The notes beneath the pieces are model-generated. The model made no database searches and had not been told where the DNA came from. It worked only from the letters and a program-made list of their open reading frames with translations. Shown here in pieces: positions 1-7,384 of a stretch of DNA of 11,481 nt (positions are counted from its first letter, which is position 1; each line of letters opens with the position of its first letter). The position numbers and the translations under genes were made by a program. Source of the DNA: Sanchytrium tribonematis (taxonomy: Eukaryota > Sanchytriomycota > Sanchytriomycetes > Sanchytriales > Sanchytriaceae); assembly GCA_018985235.1 (NCBI GenBank), contig JADGIG010000258.1, forward strand, positions 1 through 11,481. Reading direction: 5' to 3'.

Positions 1-278
1 AATACAGAATGGCAAGCAATTAGTTGCCAATGACAGAAAAGGTAAAACATTATGTGCAAAACACTTTTAATCAGCGTGCCACTGAGATCATTAACCCCCC
101 CCCCTCAATTGAAAGACAATCGTCTCCAATTTATAATAATATTTTATTAAAATAAGTCTGAGGATTATTTAATTTGAATTTATTGTACAATCTCAGAAAC
201 AATTGTATAGGCACTGTATTTCTAATCCGGTCGTTTTCACCTTTTATTAAGGGAATATATCTCTGATTCTGTTTCCGC
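1..278. other. non-coding stretch, no gene recognised
   Basis: I see no convincing gene here. The only open frame, on the minus strand at 131-397, has no recognisable domain and runs into the 3' end of the gene at 279-614, so it is probably spurious. The stretch contains a run of ten C at 95-104, which stands out in an AT-rich background, and a TTTATT (AATAAA on the minus strand) at 243-248 that could serve the gene ending at 279. Confidence 0.5.
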
Positions 279-614
279 CTAGATAGTAGAACTTGGATTA
301 GTATAACAATGGTTAATATTACTTTTAATTTGTTGCCTTTTATCCTTATCGTCCACAAGATATAGTAAAATCGTTTTGGACTCACAATAGGGTCCACTTA
401 TATTTAATTCCTTCGATGAAATAATCTCTGTTAATAAAACATCTAGTGTGATAAATTTGGTTGGTACTGTAAGATATACTACCCAATCTTTAAAAACCTT
501 TTTCCATTTCATGTCAAATAAATCTTTATCGCTTTCCGTTTCTATCAGTGTGTACGTATGTTTGTCTGTTTCTATTATCAATAAAGCCATTAAAAGTGTA
601 AAGTATAGCATCAT
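279..614 (-). CDS. hypothetical small protein with N-terminal hydrophobic segment (possible secreted protein)
   Basis: I do not recognise this gene. Reading from the ATG at 614 gives 111 residues; an upstream TTG at 620 is open but unlikely as a eukaryotic start, and a second ATG follows at 611. The N-terminus (MMLYFTLLMALLII) is a strongly hydrophobic segment like a signal peptide or membrane anchor, but no clean small-residue cleavage site follows it. The rest is charged and mixed, with two cysteines in the C-terminal half and a lysine/arginine-rich stretch (DDKDKRQQ). The stop is TAG, and AATAAA lies about 30 bases downstream on the same strand. It is divergent from the kinase gene with 92 bases between the ATGs, so the two may share a promoter. 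It may be a real small secreted protein, an exon of a larger gene, or chance; composition alone cannot decide. Confidence 0.45.
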   Translation of the reverse strand: MMLYFTLLMALLIIETDKHTYTLIETESDKDLFDMKWKKVFKDWVVYLTVPTKFITLDVLLTEIISSKELNISGPYCESKTILLYLVDDKDKRQQIKSNINHCYTNPSSTI

Positions 615-640
615 TTCCAAATGTTTGTTCCTTTTTAATT

Positions 641-683
641 GGGGATCTTTGTGAACATTTTCAAATCAAAGGGGATCTCCGTG
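641..683. repeat. direct repeat GGGGATCTYYGTG in the divergent promoter
   Basis: GGGGATCTTTGTG at 641-653 and GGGGATCTCCGTG at 671-683 match at 11 of 13 positions and start exactly 30 bases apart. They lie between the divergent starts at 614 (-) and 707 (+) and are G-rich in an AT-rich region. A protein-binding site is plausible but not shown. Confidence 0.4.
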
Positions 684-706
684 TGGTCAAAACAAATTGT
701 ACAAAC

Positions 707-3700
707 ATGGAAGCCATATTAATCCCAAATGCCATTGGTGCCATTAGTAAAATCATTCCAATTATACAAAGAATTCAATTAGTCAAAGAAAACACCACAC
801 AAATTCATGAATTACATCAAAGATTGACTAGAATACACACAATATTAAATGAATTCACATTAAATCAATATACGACAACGACTAAAGAAATAATCCATCA
901 TTTAACATGTAAACTGAATGAGATTATTGTGTATTTAGGACAATTTGAGCAGAAATTGATTTTGAAGAAATTGATTCGTGCTGATAAATATAGTGAAAAA
1001 TTTAAACAATTTAATGAGGATTTATCTAAATTGATGTGTGAATTGTCTATTTGCAATTTGATTGAATTAAAATCAAATGCAAATGACACTAAAAAGAATG
1101 ATGATGAGATGAAAGGACAATTAGAAGTGATATTGAGTAGAATGGATGAATTGAAGAGAAATGGGAGTGTTGAGAATATGCACCAGCAATTAAATATGCC
1201 AATGGATCAAATGAAAGAATTGAAAGCCATGTTGAAAGAATTGCAAAAAGATGTTCAAAATGTGACTGTGAAGCAATTACAAGAAACCAACATCAAGATT
1301 AACAAACAACGCAAATCATTTGAAATTGTTTATGTGAAAGACTTGGTAGTTGAAAATGAAGAAATTGGGCGTGGATCATTTGGAATCGTCTATTTGGGAA
1401 AATGGCGTGGTTTAAAAGTGGCTATAAAGAGAATAGAAGACTGTCCATATGAAAATCCAGATACTTTGACTGTTCATTCAGATGCATTCGTCAGAAATAG
1501 AGCCATTTTAAGAGAAGTCAAGGCGTTTGAAAAATTAAACAAATCTCCATTTATTTCTCGATTTTATGGAGTCACTTCTACCAATGGCAAATTGGGACTA
1601 GTCATAGAATATATAGACAATTGTACGTTATACAGCTGGCTATACTTTGACAAACAATTGCCAAATGAGCATATAAATAAAATCCAACTTGGGATTGCCC
1701 AAGGTCTGGCTTTCATGCATTCTCAAGGCATTGCCCATAATGATGTCAAATCTAATAATGTCATGTTGGATAATCTATTCCATCCGCGCATTATTGATTT
1801 GGGAATGTCGCAAATGCAAAATTCTACTATGTTATCATCAATTGGCAATATCAAGAGTATTGGGACAGATGGATGGAGAGCACCAGAGTATTGGCAAGTT
1901 AGTGAATCCAGTATCAAATTAAGAAGAGAATATCCATTTGCAGCAGATATCTTTGCATTTTCTGTTTTACTCGGAGAAATCACGACTCGTCAATTGCCGT
2001 GGTCCAAATTGGGTTCTAATGAGATTAAACAGGCCATTTTAGATGGAATGAGACCATATTCTCAGGATGACATCCCTTTATCTTTATTCCAAGTCATGGT
2101 CAATGGATGGCATCAAAATCCAAAATATCGCCATGATATGCAAGATATTGCCACAGAATTGGTTGATGTGGATATATCACCCATTCAGGATCTATTTATT
2201 AACAATAATGTACCCAAAGAACCAGAATCATATGATTTATCTAATATTTATGGCCTCGATTTATACAAGAAATTCAAGGATTCTATAGAAAGTAACAAGC
2301 CTGTCTTATTTAAATACGCTTTAATGACATTAATACAATACATAGAACTAAATGAACTCAAGAATTACATTTTACAATATAAAATTGAAATTCAATCAAA
2401 GCAATTTGCAAATCACTTTGAAAATACATTTTTCATGTTGATTTTGTGTTTCTTTGAGATTGGAGATGATAGGAATAATAATGATTTATATGATTCCTTT
2501 CAAAATACTAAAAAGGAGCCCTTGTCACTCTTATTTCTCGGATTTATGACTGCAAATGGGATTGGAACCATTAAAAATATAGACAAAGCCTCAAAAATAT
2601 TTAAAAAAGGGCGGAAATATAAAATAGCAGCATATTATTTTTACTATGGGGATCAATCTCTCCGTGATGAGTATTTTTCTCAAAAATTTGCTTATAAAAA
2701 TTACAAACGAGCAATTGATGGAAATTACAGTAAAGCGTACCACAGAATCGCTGAAGTACAAAATAATAGCCATTCTAGTAAAGGAAAAGAGATTCAAATG
2801 AAATATTACGATTTAGGTGCTAAATATGGATGCGCTCTGTCTTTTTTCTATTTGGGCAGAACTGCTTCAACAGAGGCTCAAAAACTAAAGTATTTAGAGA
2901 TAGCTGCTAATTTGAATTGTAAAGAGGCACAGATTCAACTAGGTGATCATTATAGTGATCAAAATGAAGAACTGGCTATTAAATATTATGAAATAGCAGA
3001 ATCCTGGACTGATTTGGGAAGGATGTATCTACACGGCAAAGTTGATCATGATTTTAAGAAAGCCAGACAATATTTTGAAAAGGGAAACTCTTATTACTAT
3101 TTGGGTCAAATCTATGAAGAAGGGTTAGGTGTTTCAAAAAATATGGAAATTGCCATTGAATATTACAGTAAAGGCGAAATAGAAGAATCAATCCATTGCA
3201 GGCAAAGATTAGTTGATATTAAAATAAGCTCAATAACTTGCAATTTACCGGATAATTTTGAATTTGATGAATTGCCTAAAACATTTGAAAATTTGACTTC
3301 TGATGATCGTAAAGCACTTGTGGATAAATTATATGGTGTTCCTCTTTTCAAATTGTTTGAAATGTCTATTAATGAATGTGTCCCTGACATTTTTGCACTT
3401 GTTTCCGCAAAATTAATTGAAACAGTGTTGATTCATGCTATTAAGGCATTTGTACGCAAAATTGATAAACATGAGTTGAAATTAAAACATTTACTTGAAA
3501 AGATATCATATAACAAATTTACGAAAGCATTTATTCATTATTTGCTTTATAAAAAAAGATTTGATGCATCTGCCAGAAAATGCCTAAAATTATTTAACCA
3601 ATGCAAAGACATGCCATTATCGAATATATTCTTGTATCAGATATATTTATGGGGTATTGGAACCATTATAGACTACCGAATTAGTAAAAAATACAAAAAA

Positions 3701-4198
3701 TATTTGGATAGATGTGTCAATTTTAATTTAGCAGCGGGAATATTTCGATATTATTCAAGTTTTACCTCCAAAGAAGCAGATAATCTAAAAAAAGCAGCAG
3801 AAGTGAAATTTGGAGAAGCCTACTACGTAGTGTCACAATATTACGACAAAGTTAAATGTGATAAATCATTAAGATTTCAATATTTACAGGTGGCTGCATA
3901 TTATGGTTCACAAAGGGGTCTTAATGATCTAGCTAATTGCTATTATTACGGTTTAGGATGTGACAGGGATGAAACAATGGCAATTCAATATTATGAGCTT
4001 GCTGCATTATTTGCAGATTATTTGGTAGATTTTGGAAATATGGGATATATCTATGAATGCAGAAATGATTTAAAAAGTGCATTTGATTGCTATACTAGGT
4101 CATATGAATCAAAGCAGAGTGGAGAAGAGTTAGGAAGATATTATTTTGAAGGAATATTTGTGGAAGTTGATTATAAAAAAGCACGCAAATGCTTTTAA
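707..4198 (+). CDS. MLKL/HeLo-like helical domain - protein kinase - Sel1 repeat protein
   Basis: The ATG at 707 (AACATGG) gives 1163 residues; a GTG 24 bases upstream is in frame but unlikely. Residues 1-110 are helical, starting with a hydrophobic/amphipathic segment (AILIPNAIGAISKIIPII) and patterned like the MLKL N-terminal/HeLo-like four-helix bundle. A likely coiled coil spans about 120-195. The kinase domain (about 212-470) has the glycine loop GRGSFG at 221-226, VAIK with Lys241, a candidate alpha-C Glu270, HND with catalytic Asp346, Lys348, Asn351, DLG at 364-366 and APE at 392-394. HND (not HRD) and DLG (not DFG) are deviations, but the catalytic residues are present, so activity is plausible. 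From about 605 to the end are Sel1/TPR-like repeats with G-x-G-V and A-x-x-Y-Y patterns, suggesting protein binding. Known relatives in early-diverging fungi combine kinase and Sel1; a role in signalling or regulated cell death is inferred. The TAA at 4196 interrupts a Sel1 repeat (next entry). Confidence 0.9.
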   Translation: MEAILIPNAIGAISKIIPIIQRIQLVKENTTQIHELHQRLTRIHTILNEFTLNQYTTTTKEIIHHLTCKLNEIIVYLGQFEQKLILKKLIRADKYSEKFKQFNEDLSKLMCELSICNLIELKSNANDTKKNDDEMKGQLEVILSRMDELKRNGSVENMHQQLNMPMDQMKELKAMLKELQKDVQNVTVKQLQETNIKINKQRKSFEIVYVKDLVVENEEIGRGSFGIVYLGKWRGLKVAIKRIEDCPYENPDTLTVHSDAFVRNRAILREVKAFEKLNKSPFISRFYGVTSTNGKLGLVIEYIDNCTLYSWLYFDKQLPNEHINKIQLGIAQGLAFMHSQGIAHNDVKSNNVMLDNLFHPRIIDLGMSQMQNSTMLSSIGNIKSIGTDGWRAPEYWQVSESSIKLRREYPFAADIFAFSVLLGEITTRQLPWSKLGSNEIKQAILDGMRPYSQDDIPLSLFQVMVNGWHQNPKYRHDMQDIATELVDVDISPIQDLFINNNVPKEPESYDLSNIYGLDLYKKFKDSIESNKPVLFKYALMTLIQYIELNELKNYILQYKIEIQSKQFANHFENTFFMLILCFFEIGDDRNNNDLYDSFQNTKKEPLSLLFLGFMTANGIGTIKNIDKASKIFKKGRKYKIAAYYFYYGDQSLRDEYFSQKFAYKNYKRAIDGNYSKAYHRIAEVQNNSHSSKGKEIQMKYYDLGAKYGCALSFFYLGRTASTEAQKLKYLEIAANLNCKEAQIQLGDHYSDQNEELAIKYYEIAESWTDLGRMYLHGKVDHDFKKARQYFEKGNSYYYLGQIYEEGLGVSKNMEIAIEYYSKGEIEESIHCRQRLVDIKISSITCNLPDNFEFDELPKTFENLTSDDRKALVDKLYGVPLFKLFEMSINECVPDIFALVSAKLIETVLIHAIKAFVRKIDKHELKLKHLLEKISYNKFTKAFIHYLLYKKRFDASARKCLKLFNQCKDMPLSNIFLYQIYLWGIGTIIDYRISKKYKKYLDRCVNFNLAAGIFRYYSSFTSKEADNLKKAAEVKFGEAYYVVSQYYDKVKCDKSLRFQYLQVAAYYGSQRGLNDLANCYYYGLGCDRDETMAIQYYELAALFADYLVDFGNMGYIYECRNDLKSAFDCYTRSYESKQSGEELGRYYFEGIFVEVDYKKARKCF

Positions 4199-4384
4199 CA
4201 ATCAATTCAAAGGAATAAAATGGCTTTGGAGCGTGCGTATATGGCATATTATTATATGGGAATGATTTACGAGAATGGATTGGGTGTTTCAAAAAATAAG
4301 AGGAAATCGAAATATTATTATAGATGTGCTGGGGAGTATTCAGAGCAAGATAGGGAGAATAGGAATTTCTTCCTACTTAATTGA
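4199..4384 (+). other. in-frame continuation of the Sel1 domain beyond a TAA stop (readthrough extension or nonsense-truncated end)
   Basis: Directly after the TAA at 4196-4198 the same frame stays open for 61 codons to TGA at 4382-4384. The product contains MGMIYENGLGVSKN, a textbook Sel1 signature. The repeat before the stop (YYFEGIFVEVDYKKARKCF) joins to it with a 42-residue spacing, normal for Sel1, if the stop is counted as one residue. So this was, or is, coding sequence of the upstream gene. The stop is followed by CAATCA, which fits CARYYA, the hexamer known to promote stop-codon readthrough. Explanations are programmed readthrough, a recent nonsense mutation (one base from CAA, AAA or GAA) or an assembly error. 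AATAAA occurs after both stops (4214-4219 and 4398-4403). Confidence 0.8.
4214..4219 (+). terminator. AATAAA, possible proximal poly(A) signal
   Basis: AATAAA begins 16 bases after the first TAA (4196-4198) and lies inside the Sel1 extension, where it also encodes Asn-Lys. Use of this signal would make a short transcript lacking the rest of the extension. Chance is possible in AT-rich DNA. Confidence 0.3.
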
Positions 4385-4397
4385 ATATGTGAGGAAC

Positions 4398-4403
4398 AAT
4401 AAA
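4398..4403 (+). terminator. AATAAA after the TGA of the kinase extension
   Basis: AATAAA begins 14 bases after the TGA at 4382-4384. Its short distance to the stop resembles other genes in the window, so it supports 4384 as the original gene end. Confidence 0.5.
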
Positions 4404-4412
4404 ATATACAAA

Positions 4413-4418
4413 TTTATT
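4413..4418 (-). terminator. AATAAA of the WDR92 gene (minus strand)
   Basis: TTTATT on the plus strand reads AATAAA on the minus strand and begins 7 bases after the WDR92 stop at 4425-4427. It is only 10 bases from the AATAAA of the convergent kinase gene. Confidence 0.55.
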
Positions 4419-4424
4419 CACAAT

Positions 4425-5384
4425 TTACGTTACTTTCTTGCTAGATTGAATCATTAAAACAACCAATGTTTGATCAAATGATCCAAATGCACATAATCCT
4501 TTGATTTTATCATTATAATGAAATGTACGAATGGGTTGTTGGCTTAAATATCCCACAGAATCAATTAAATTCATTTTATGATCAAATAATTGCAATAAAT
4601 GGTCATTTGACATCATAAATTGGAAAGGATTATGAGGATTGAATGCGCATGTCCATATGGTGCATGGATGAGATGAATTGACATGGGAAATGATTTGAAA
4701 TGGATTCTCGTTTGGAGGGGATGGTTTATTTTGGAAATCTATTAAATGGGCTTTACCATGGAGACATCCAATGATTAATTGATTCATTCCGATGCTTTTT
4801 GAGTCAAATGATAAGCAGCAAATACCAGAATCAAATTGATTTTTATAAATACATGATTTTTGCAATAAATCATAGATTTTTAATAATCCATTCTCAAATC
4901 CAATTGCAATATTCCTATGATCATTTATAGAATTGCCAAATGCACAGCACCATGGCTGAAAAGACTCATATAATTCAACAACTGGTGTATCTACTCGTAA
5001 ATCATAAATTTCTACCTTTTTATTCAATCCAATAGCCACTTCAGGTGGTCCATCTTCTAATACACCACATACATCCATACATAATGCACTTCCATTTAAT
5101 TTAATGGTCTTTTTTGGAAATGTCAAATCATGAATATCCCAAACACTCAATTTATCCTGTTCTGCAATGATTAATTCATCTCCCATACATTTTAATTGAG
5201 TTGGCATATGTGTAAAATGGATATTACCATGCAACATCTTCAATTCTTGTTGATTTAATGCATAAATATGTAAAATACCATTTCCAGCACTAGTTTGACC
5301 CAATACAGCCAATTTAGGACTATTATGAATCCATTGTATTTGATGTATTTGATAATTGGTTTGTTTTCTGATAAATGGCAGCAT
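4425..5384 (-). CDS. WDR92: WDR92 / Monad WD-repeat protein (dynein axonemal assembly factor DNAAF10)
   Basis: A 319-residue WD40 beta-propeller protein. From memory of the human protein (about 357 residues), collinear matches include NYQIHQIQWIHNSPKL near the start, the EDGPPEVAIGLNKKVEIYDLR segment (human [20 protein letters not shown]), WCCAFGNSINDHRNIAIGFE in the middle, the hallmark CCLSFDSKSIGMNQLI, and GLCAFGSFDQTLVVL at the end. WDR92 works in the cytoplasm with R2TP/prefoldin-type co-chaperones in preassembly of axonemal dynein arms. The start ATG at 5384 fits: an in-frame TGA lies three codons upstream and the alignment begins near residue 8. No intron is needed. It is slightly shorter than the human protein, mainly at the N-terminus and the C-terminal linker. 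It is convergent with the kinase gene and divergent from the RING-like gene. Its presence implies a lineage with, or recently with, motile flagella. Confidence 0.9.
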   Translation of the reverse strand: MLPFIRKQTNYQIHQIQWIHNSPKLAVLGQTSAGNGILHIYALNQQELKMLHGNIHFTHMPTQLKCMGDELIIAEQDKLSVWDIHDLTFPKKTIKLNGSALCMDVCGVLEDGPPEVAIGLNKKVEIYDLRVDTPVVELYESFQPWCCAFGNSINDHRNIAIGFENGLLKIYDLLQKSCIYKNQFDSGICCLSFDSKSIGMNQLIIGCLHGKAHLIDFQNKPSPPNENPFQIISHVNSSHPCTIWTCAFNPHNPFQFMMSNDHLLQLFDHKMNLIDSVGYLSQQPIRTFHYNDKIKGLCAFGSFDQTLVVLMIQSSKKVT

Positions 5385-5594
5385 TTCAAATCACACAGAA
5401 AGGGATTGTGTTTCACAAATGAATTGGAGAAGCCATTTGACAGTGTCATTATTAAATTGTTCCTCGCATTTCTACAAATTCCAATGTCATTCAATGACGA
5501 CATCCATCATGGCATCTGACCCACATGTGACTTCTCCAAGTTTCTAATATGCTGTCATATTCGTCATATTCAAAATCAATTGATTCTCCTTCAA
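5385..5594. promoter_or_regulatory. divergent intergenic region between WDR92 and the RING-like gene
   Basis: About 210 bases separate the two ATGs. The region holds a near-palindrome, GTCATT-C-AATGAC, at 5486-5498 and a perfect 9-bp tandem repeat, GTCATATTC twice at 5554-5571, just upstream of the plus-strand gene. Short open frames crossing here have no domain and look spurious. Promoter function is inferred from position only. Confidence 0.45.
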
Positions 5595-6950
5595 ATGCTT
5601 TGGCTCACAATCGTGTACACAATGTACCTACCTAGTGGTATAGCAAATTCCTTGACCTTTTTACAAAGTTCGGATGACTTTACTCGATTTAAAAAACTAA
5701 TTGACAACAATGATGTGAATGGATTCGGCGATTTTATTCGAAAGAAAAATTTAAAATTCGATCTTTCAGTTGCAGTTCACCGCAATGCATACATATCTCT
5801 CTTTTCTAAACCAACATTAATTAAAAAACTCTTTGAATTGGGCGTATCTGAGAGTTTCCGTACTCACAATTTTCTATTATTTTTATTATATAATCACATT
5901 AGGGATCTATCAAATACATTTTTCAAAAATAACCTGTATTTCATGGAGGATCAATTTACGCAGATTATTCAATTTCTGGTTGCATCACTTAATCCAAAAT
6001 TGCAATTTTTGGAAAAAATCATTCTTTATGACGATCATATTACACCAGACTTAACTTTATTTGCATATGCTATTACTAAATTGCCTGATATACCAAATAC
6101 GTCCAACTACCGCCCTCTGTTTGCAGCCATTCATGTCATTATAAGTAATTCCGAATCAAGTTTTGACAATCATTTGTTGTTCATTGGTAGAGCAATTGCA
6201 TTTAATCATTGTGACATTTCTTTAAGCTCATTATTTGTAATGCGCAATTTAGAACATTATCAGCGAGAACAAGTCATATCTTTGGTAAAACATGCAAATT
6301 ATTGCAAATCCACAATTGAAACATTTATTAATGAAAATCAGGATTACTTTCGAATTGAACCATCTGCACCACCTCAGTGGAGGCGTAAATTTCTAAGTAA
6401 AAGTCCTGTACGACTGCCATATAAAGTGTATGACCCATCTGAGGGGCAAGAAGCTCTTACAAATGATTCTGACGACTCTGATACAAGTACATCAACAGGA
6501 ACTCGACGTGGAAGATCACGCACAATTCAAGGAAGAATGAGAAATGAAAGATCGCGGTCAAAATCACTCACAAATGGTGCAAATTTGGATACCACATCAA
6601 CTAAATCAACTGTCGAGCAACCTGACACCCAACCTGACAGGCAACTTGGCAGGCAACCAGTTCAAAAAGGCATGGCCAGTGCAGCAACAGCAACACAAAG
6701 GAAATCATCCGGTGAAGAATCAAAGGATGTAGCAACTTCTAAAGAAATAGAGAATTCAAATCCCCAGGAATGTTGTGTGTGTTTAGAAAATTGCATGGCT
6801 TCAAATCAAGCAACATGCTGTGGACCTTTTGGTGTTTGTAACACCTGCATAGAGGAAAATAAAGTAGATTTCCAAAAATACAAGTCTGGATCAGTATATT
6901 GCTTGAATCCACTTTGTAAGAAACATCCCAAGTCTGAAAAACAAATTTAA
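5595..6950 (+). CDS. putative secreted helical protein with degenerate C-terminal RING-like zinc finger
   Basis: The ATG at 5595 gives 451 residues; an in-frame TTG 15 bases upstream is less likely. Residues 1-22 (MLWLTIVYTMYLPSGIANS) look like a signal peptide, with cleavage plausible after SGIA. Residues 25-260 are mostly helical with few cysteines and no family I recognise; the start is faintly ankyrin-like. Residues 265-390 are polar low complexity with an Arg/Ser-rich basic stretch (about 304-325, RRGRSR...RSRSKS) and a Gln/Pro/Asp repeat. The C-terminus has a RING-like cysteine pattern: C393-x2-C396, C408/C409, C415-x2-C418 and C436-x4-C441. The last pair resembles RING1 of RBR ligases, but the usual zinc-binding His is replaced (CGP instead of CGH), so ubiquitin-ligase activity is uncertain. 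A signal peptide with a RING-like end suggests either an effector acting outside the cell or an ER-related protein. Only 36 bases separate its stop from cytochrome b5. Confidence 0.75.
   Translation: MLWLTIVYTMYLPSGIANSLTFLQSSDDFTRFKKLIDNNDVNGFGDFIRKKNLKFDLSVAVHRNAYISLFSKPTLIKKLFELGVSESFRTHNFLLFLLYNHIRDLSNTFFKNNLYFMEDQFTQIIQFLVASLNPKLQFLEKIILYDDHITPDLTLFAYAITKLPDIPNTSNYRPLFAAIHVIISNSESSFDNHLLFIGRAIAFNHCDISLSSLFVMRNLEHYQREQVISLVKHANYCKSTIETFINENQDYFRIEPSAPPQWRRKFLSKSPVRLPYKVYDPSEGQEALTNDSDDSDTSTSTGTRRGRSRTIQGRMRNERSRSKSLTNGANLDTTSTKSTVEQPDTQPDRQLGRQPVQKGMASAATATQRKSSGEESKDVATSKEIENSNPQECCVCLENCMASNQATCCGPFGVCNTCIEENKVDFQKYKSGSVYCLNPLCKKHPKSEKQI
6618..6659 (+). repeat. short 12-bp tandem repeats encoding a Gln/Pro/Asp-rich stretch
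   Basis: Three imperfect 12-base units of the type CAACCTGACAGG, with a partial fourth, lie inside the RING-like gene and encode QPDTQPDRQLGRQP. They are in frame, so copy-number changes would only alter linker length. Confidence 0.6.
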
Positions 6951-6954
6951 TAAA
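6949..6954 (+). terminator. AATAAA overlapping the stop codon of the RING-like gene
   Basis: The TAA at 6948-6950 shares its last two bases with AATAAA. The next gene starts at 6987, so cleavage must occur within or very near that gene's 5' end. Confidence 0.6.
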
Positions 6955-6986
6955 AATCAATTTTTAAAAAATCGGAGTTGTAACAA

Positions 6987-7370
6987 ATGGAGTATTCTGC
7001 GAGTCAAGTCGCTCAACATCAATCACGATCTGATTTATGGATGAGTATTCATGGAAAAGTGTATAATGTATCTAAATTTTTAGATTCTCATCCTGGTGGG
7101 GAAGAAGTATTGGCAGATCATGCGGGAATGGATGCGACGGGGGCATTTGATGATATTGGACATTCTGAAGAAGCACATGAACAAATGAAAGAATATTTGA
7201 TTGGGACATTGAAGAAATCAACAGCAGAACAATTAAAAGAGGGTGTATCGAGTGTCGTAGATGCAACAAAACATGTTAAAGTACATGTGGAAGATAGTAC
7301 GAATTATTTACCCTATTTGGTACCACTTGTGGCTGTATTGGTGTATATTGGATTTAAATATATTCAATAA
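6987..7370 (+). CDS. cytochrome b5, tail-anchored
   Basis: A 127-residue protein of normal length for microsomal or mitochondrial outer-membrane cytochrome b5, a haem electron carrier for desaturases, hydroxylases and sterol synthesis at the ER. The heme-binding signature HPGGEE gives axial His35; the second ligand is His59 in GHSEEA, 24 residues later as in known b5 proteins. Further family features are WMSIHGKVYNVSKFLDSHPGG and the acidic helix after it. Residues about 107-127 (YLPYLVPLVAVLVYIGFKYI) form a single C-terminal transmembrane anchor with a very short tail, so the haem domain faces the cytosol. The start codon has an A-rich upstream context (AACAAATGG). The gene follows the RING-like gene by 36 bases and converges with the UPF0658 gene. 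Confidence 0.95.
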   Translation: MEYSASQVAQHQSRSDLWMSIHGKVYNVSKFLDSHPGGEEVLADHAGMDATGAFDDIGHSEEAHEQMKEYLIGTLKKSTAEQLKEGVSSVVDATKHVKVHVEDSTNYLPYLVPLVAVLVYIGFKYIQ

Positions 7371-7371
7371 A
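7366..7371 (+). terminator. AATAAA containing the cytochrome b5 stop codon
   Basis: The stop TAA (7368-7370) is bases 3-5 of AATAAA. Any cleavage site downstream must lie in the 3' coding end of the opposite-strand UPF0658 gene. Confidence 0.6.
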
Positions 7372-7384
7372 TATTAATTTGTGA

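Noticed and set aside
95-104. Run of ten C as a biological element
   Set aside because: A single homopolymer in an AT-rich region near the window edge; slippage or sequencing artefact is as likely, and nothing nearby gives it a role.
131-397. Minus-strand 88-residue frame
   Set aside because: Basic, hydrophobic composition typical of AT-rich noncoding DNA; overlaps the 3' end of the 279-614 candidate in another frame; no motif.
448-654. Plus-strand open frame opposite the small secreted-type gene
   Set aside because: Ser/Leu/Val low-complexity product with no domain, fully antisense to a better candidate; treated as a shadow.
4196-4198. TAA reassigned to a sense codon in this organism
   Set aside because: Many genes in the window (WDR92, cytochrome b5, both paralogues, RING-like) end sensibly at TAA, so genome-wide reassignment is unlikely; readthrough or mutation at one site fits better.
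4166-4231. A 66-nt GT-AG intron removing the TAA in the kinase-Sel1 gene
   Set aside because: It keeps the frame but would delete half of a Sel1 repeat (VDYKKARKCF to ALE), leaving a 19-residue spacing that does not fit the repeat; the unspliced register is better.
5255-5547. Several short frames at the WDR92 5' end on both strands
   Set aside because: They overlap the well-supported WDR92 start or the promoter and have no recognisable features.
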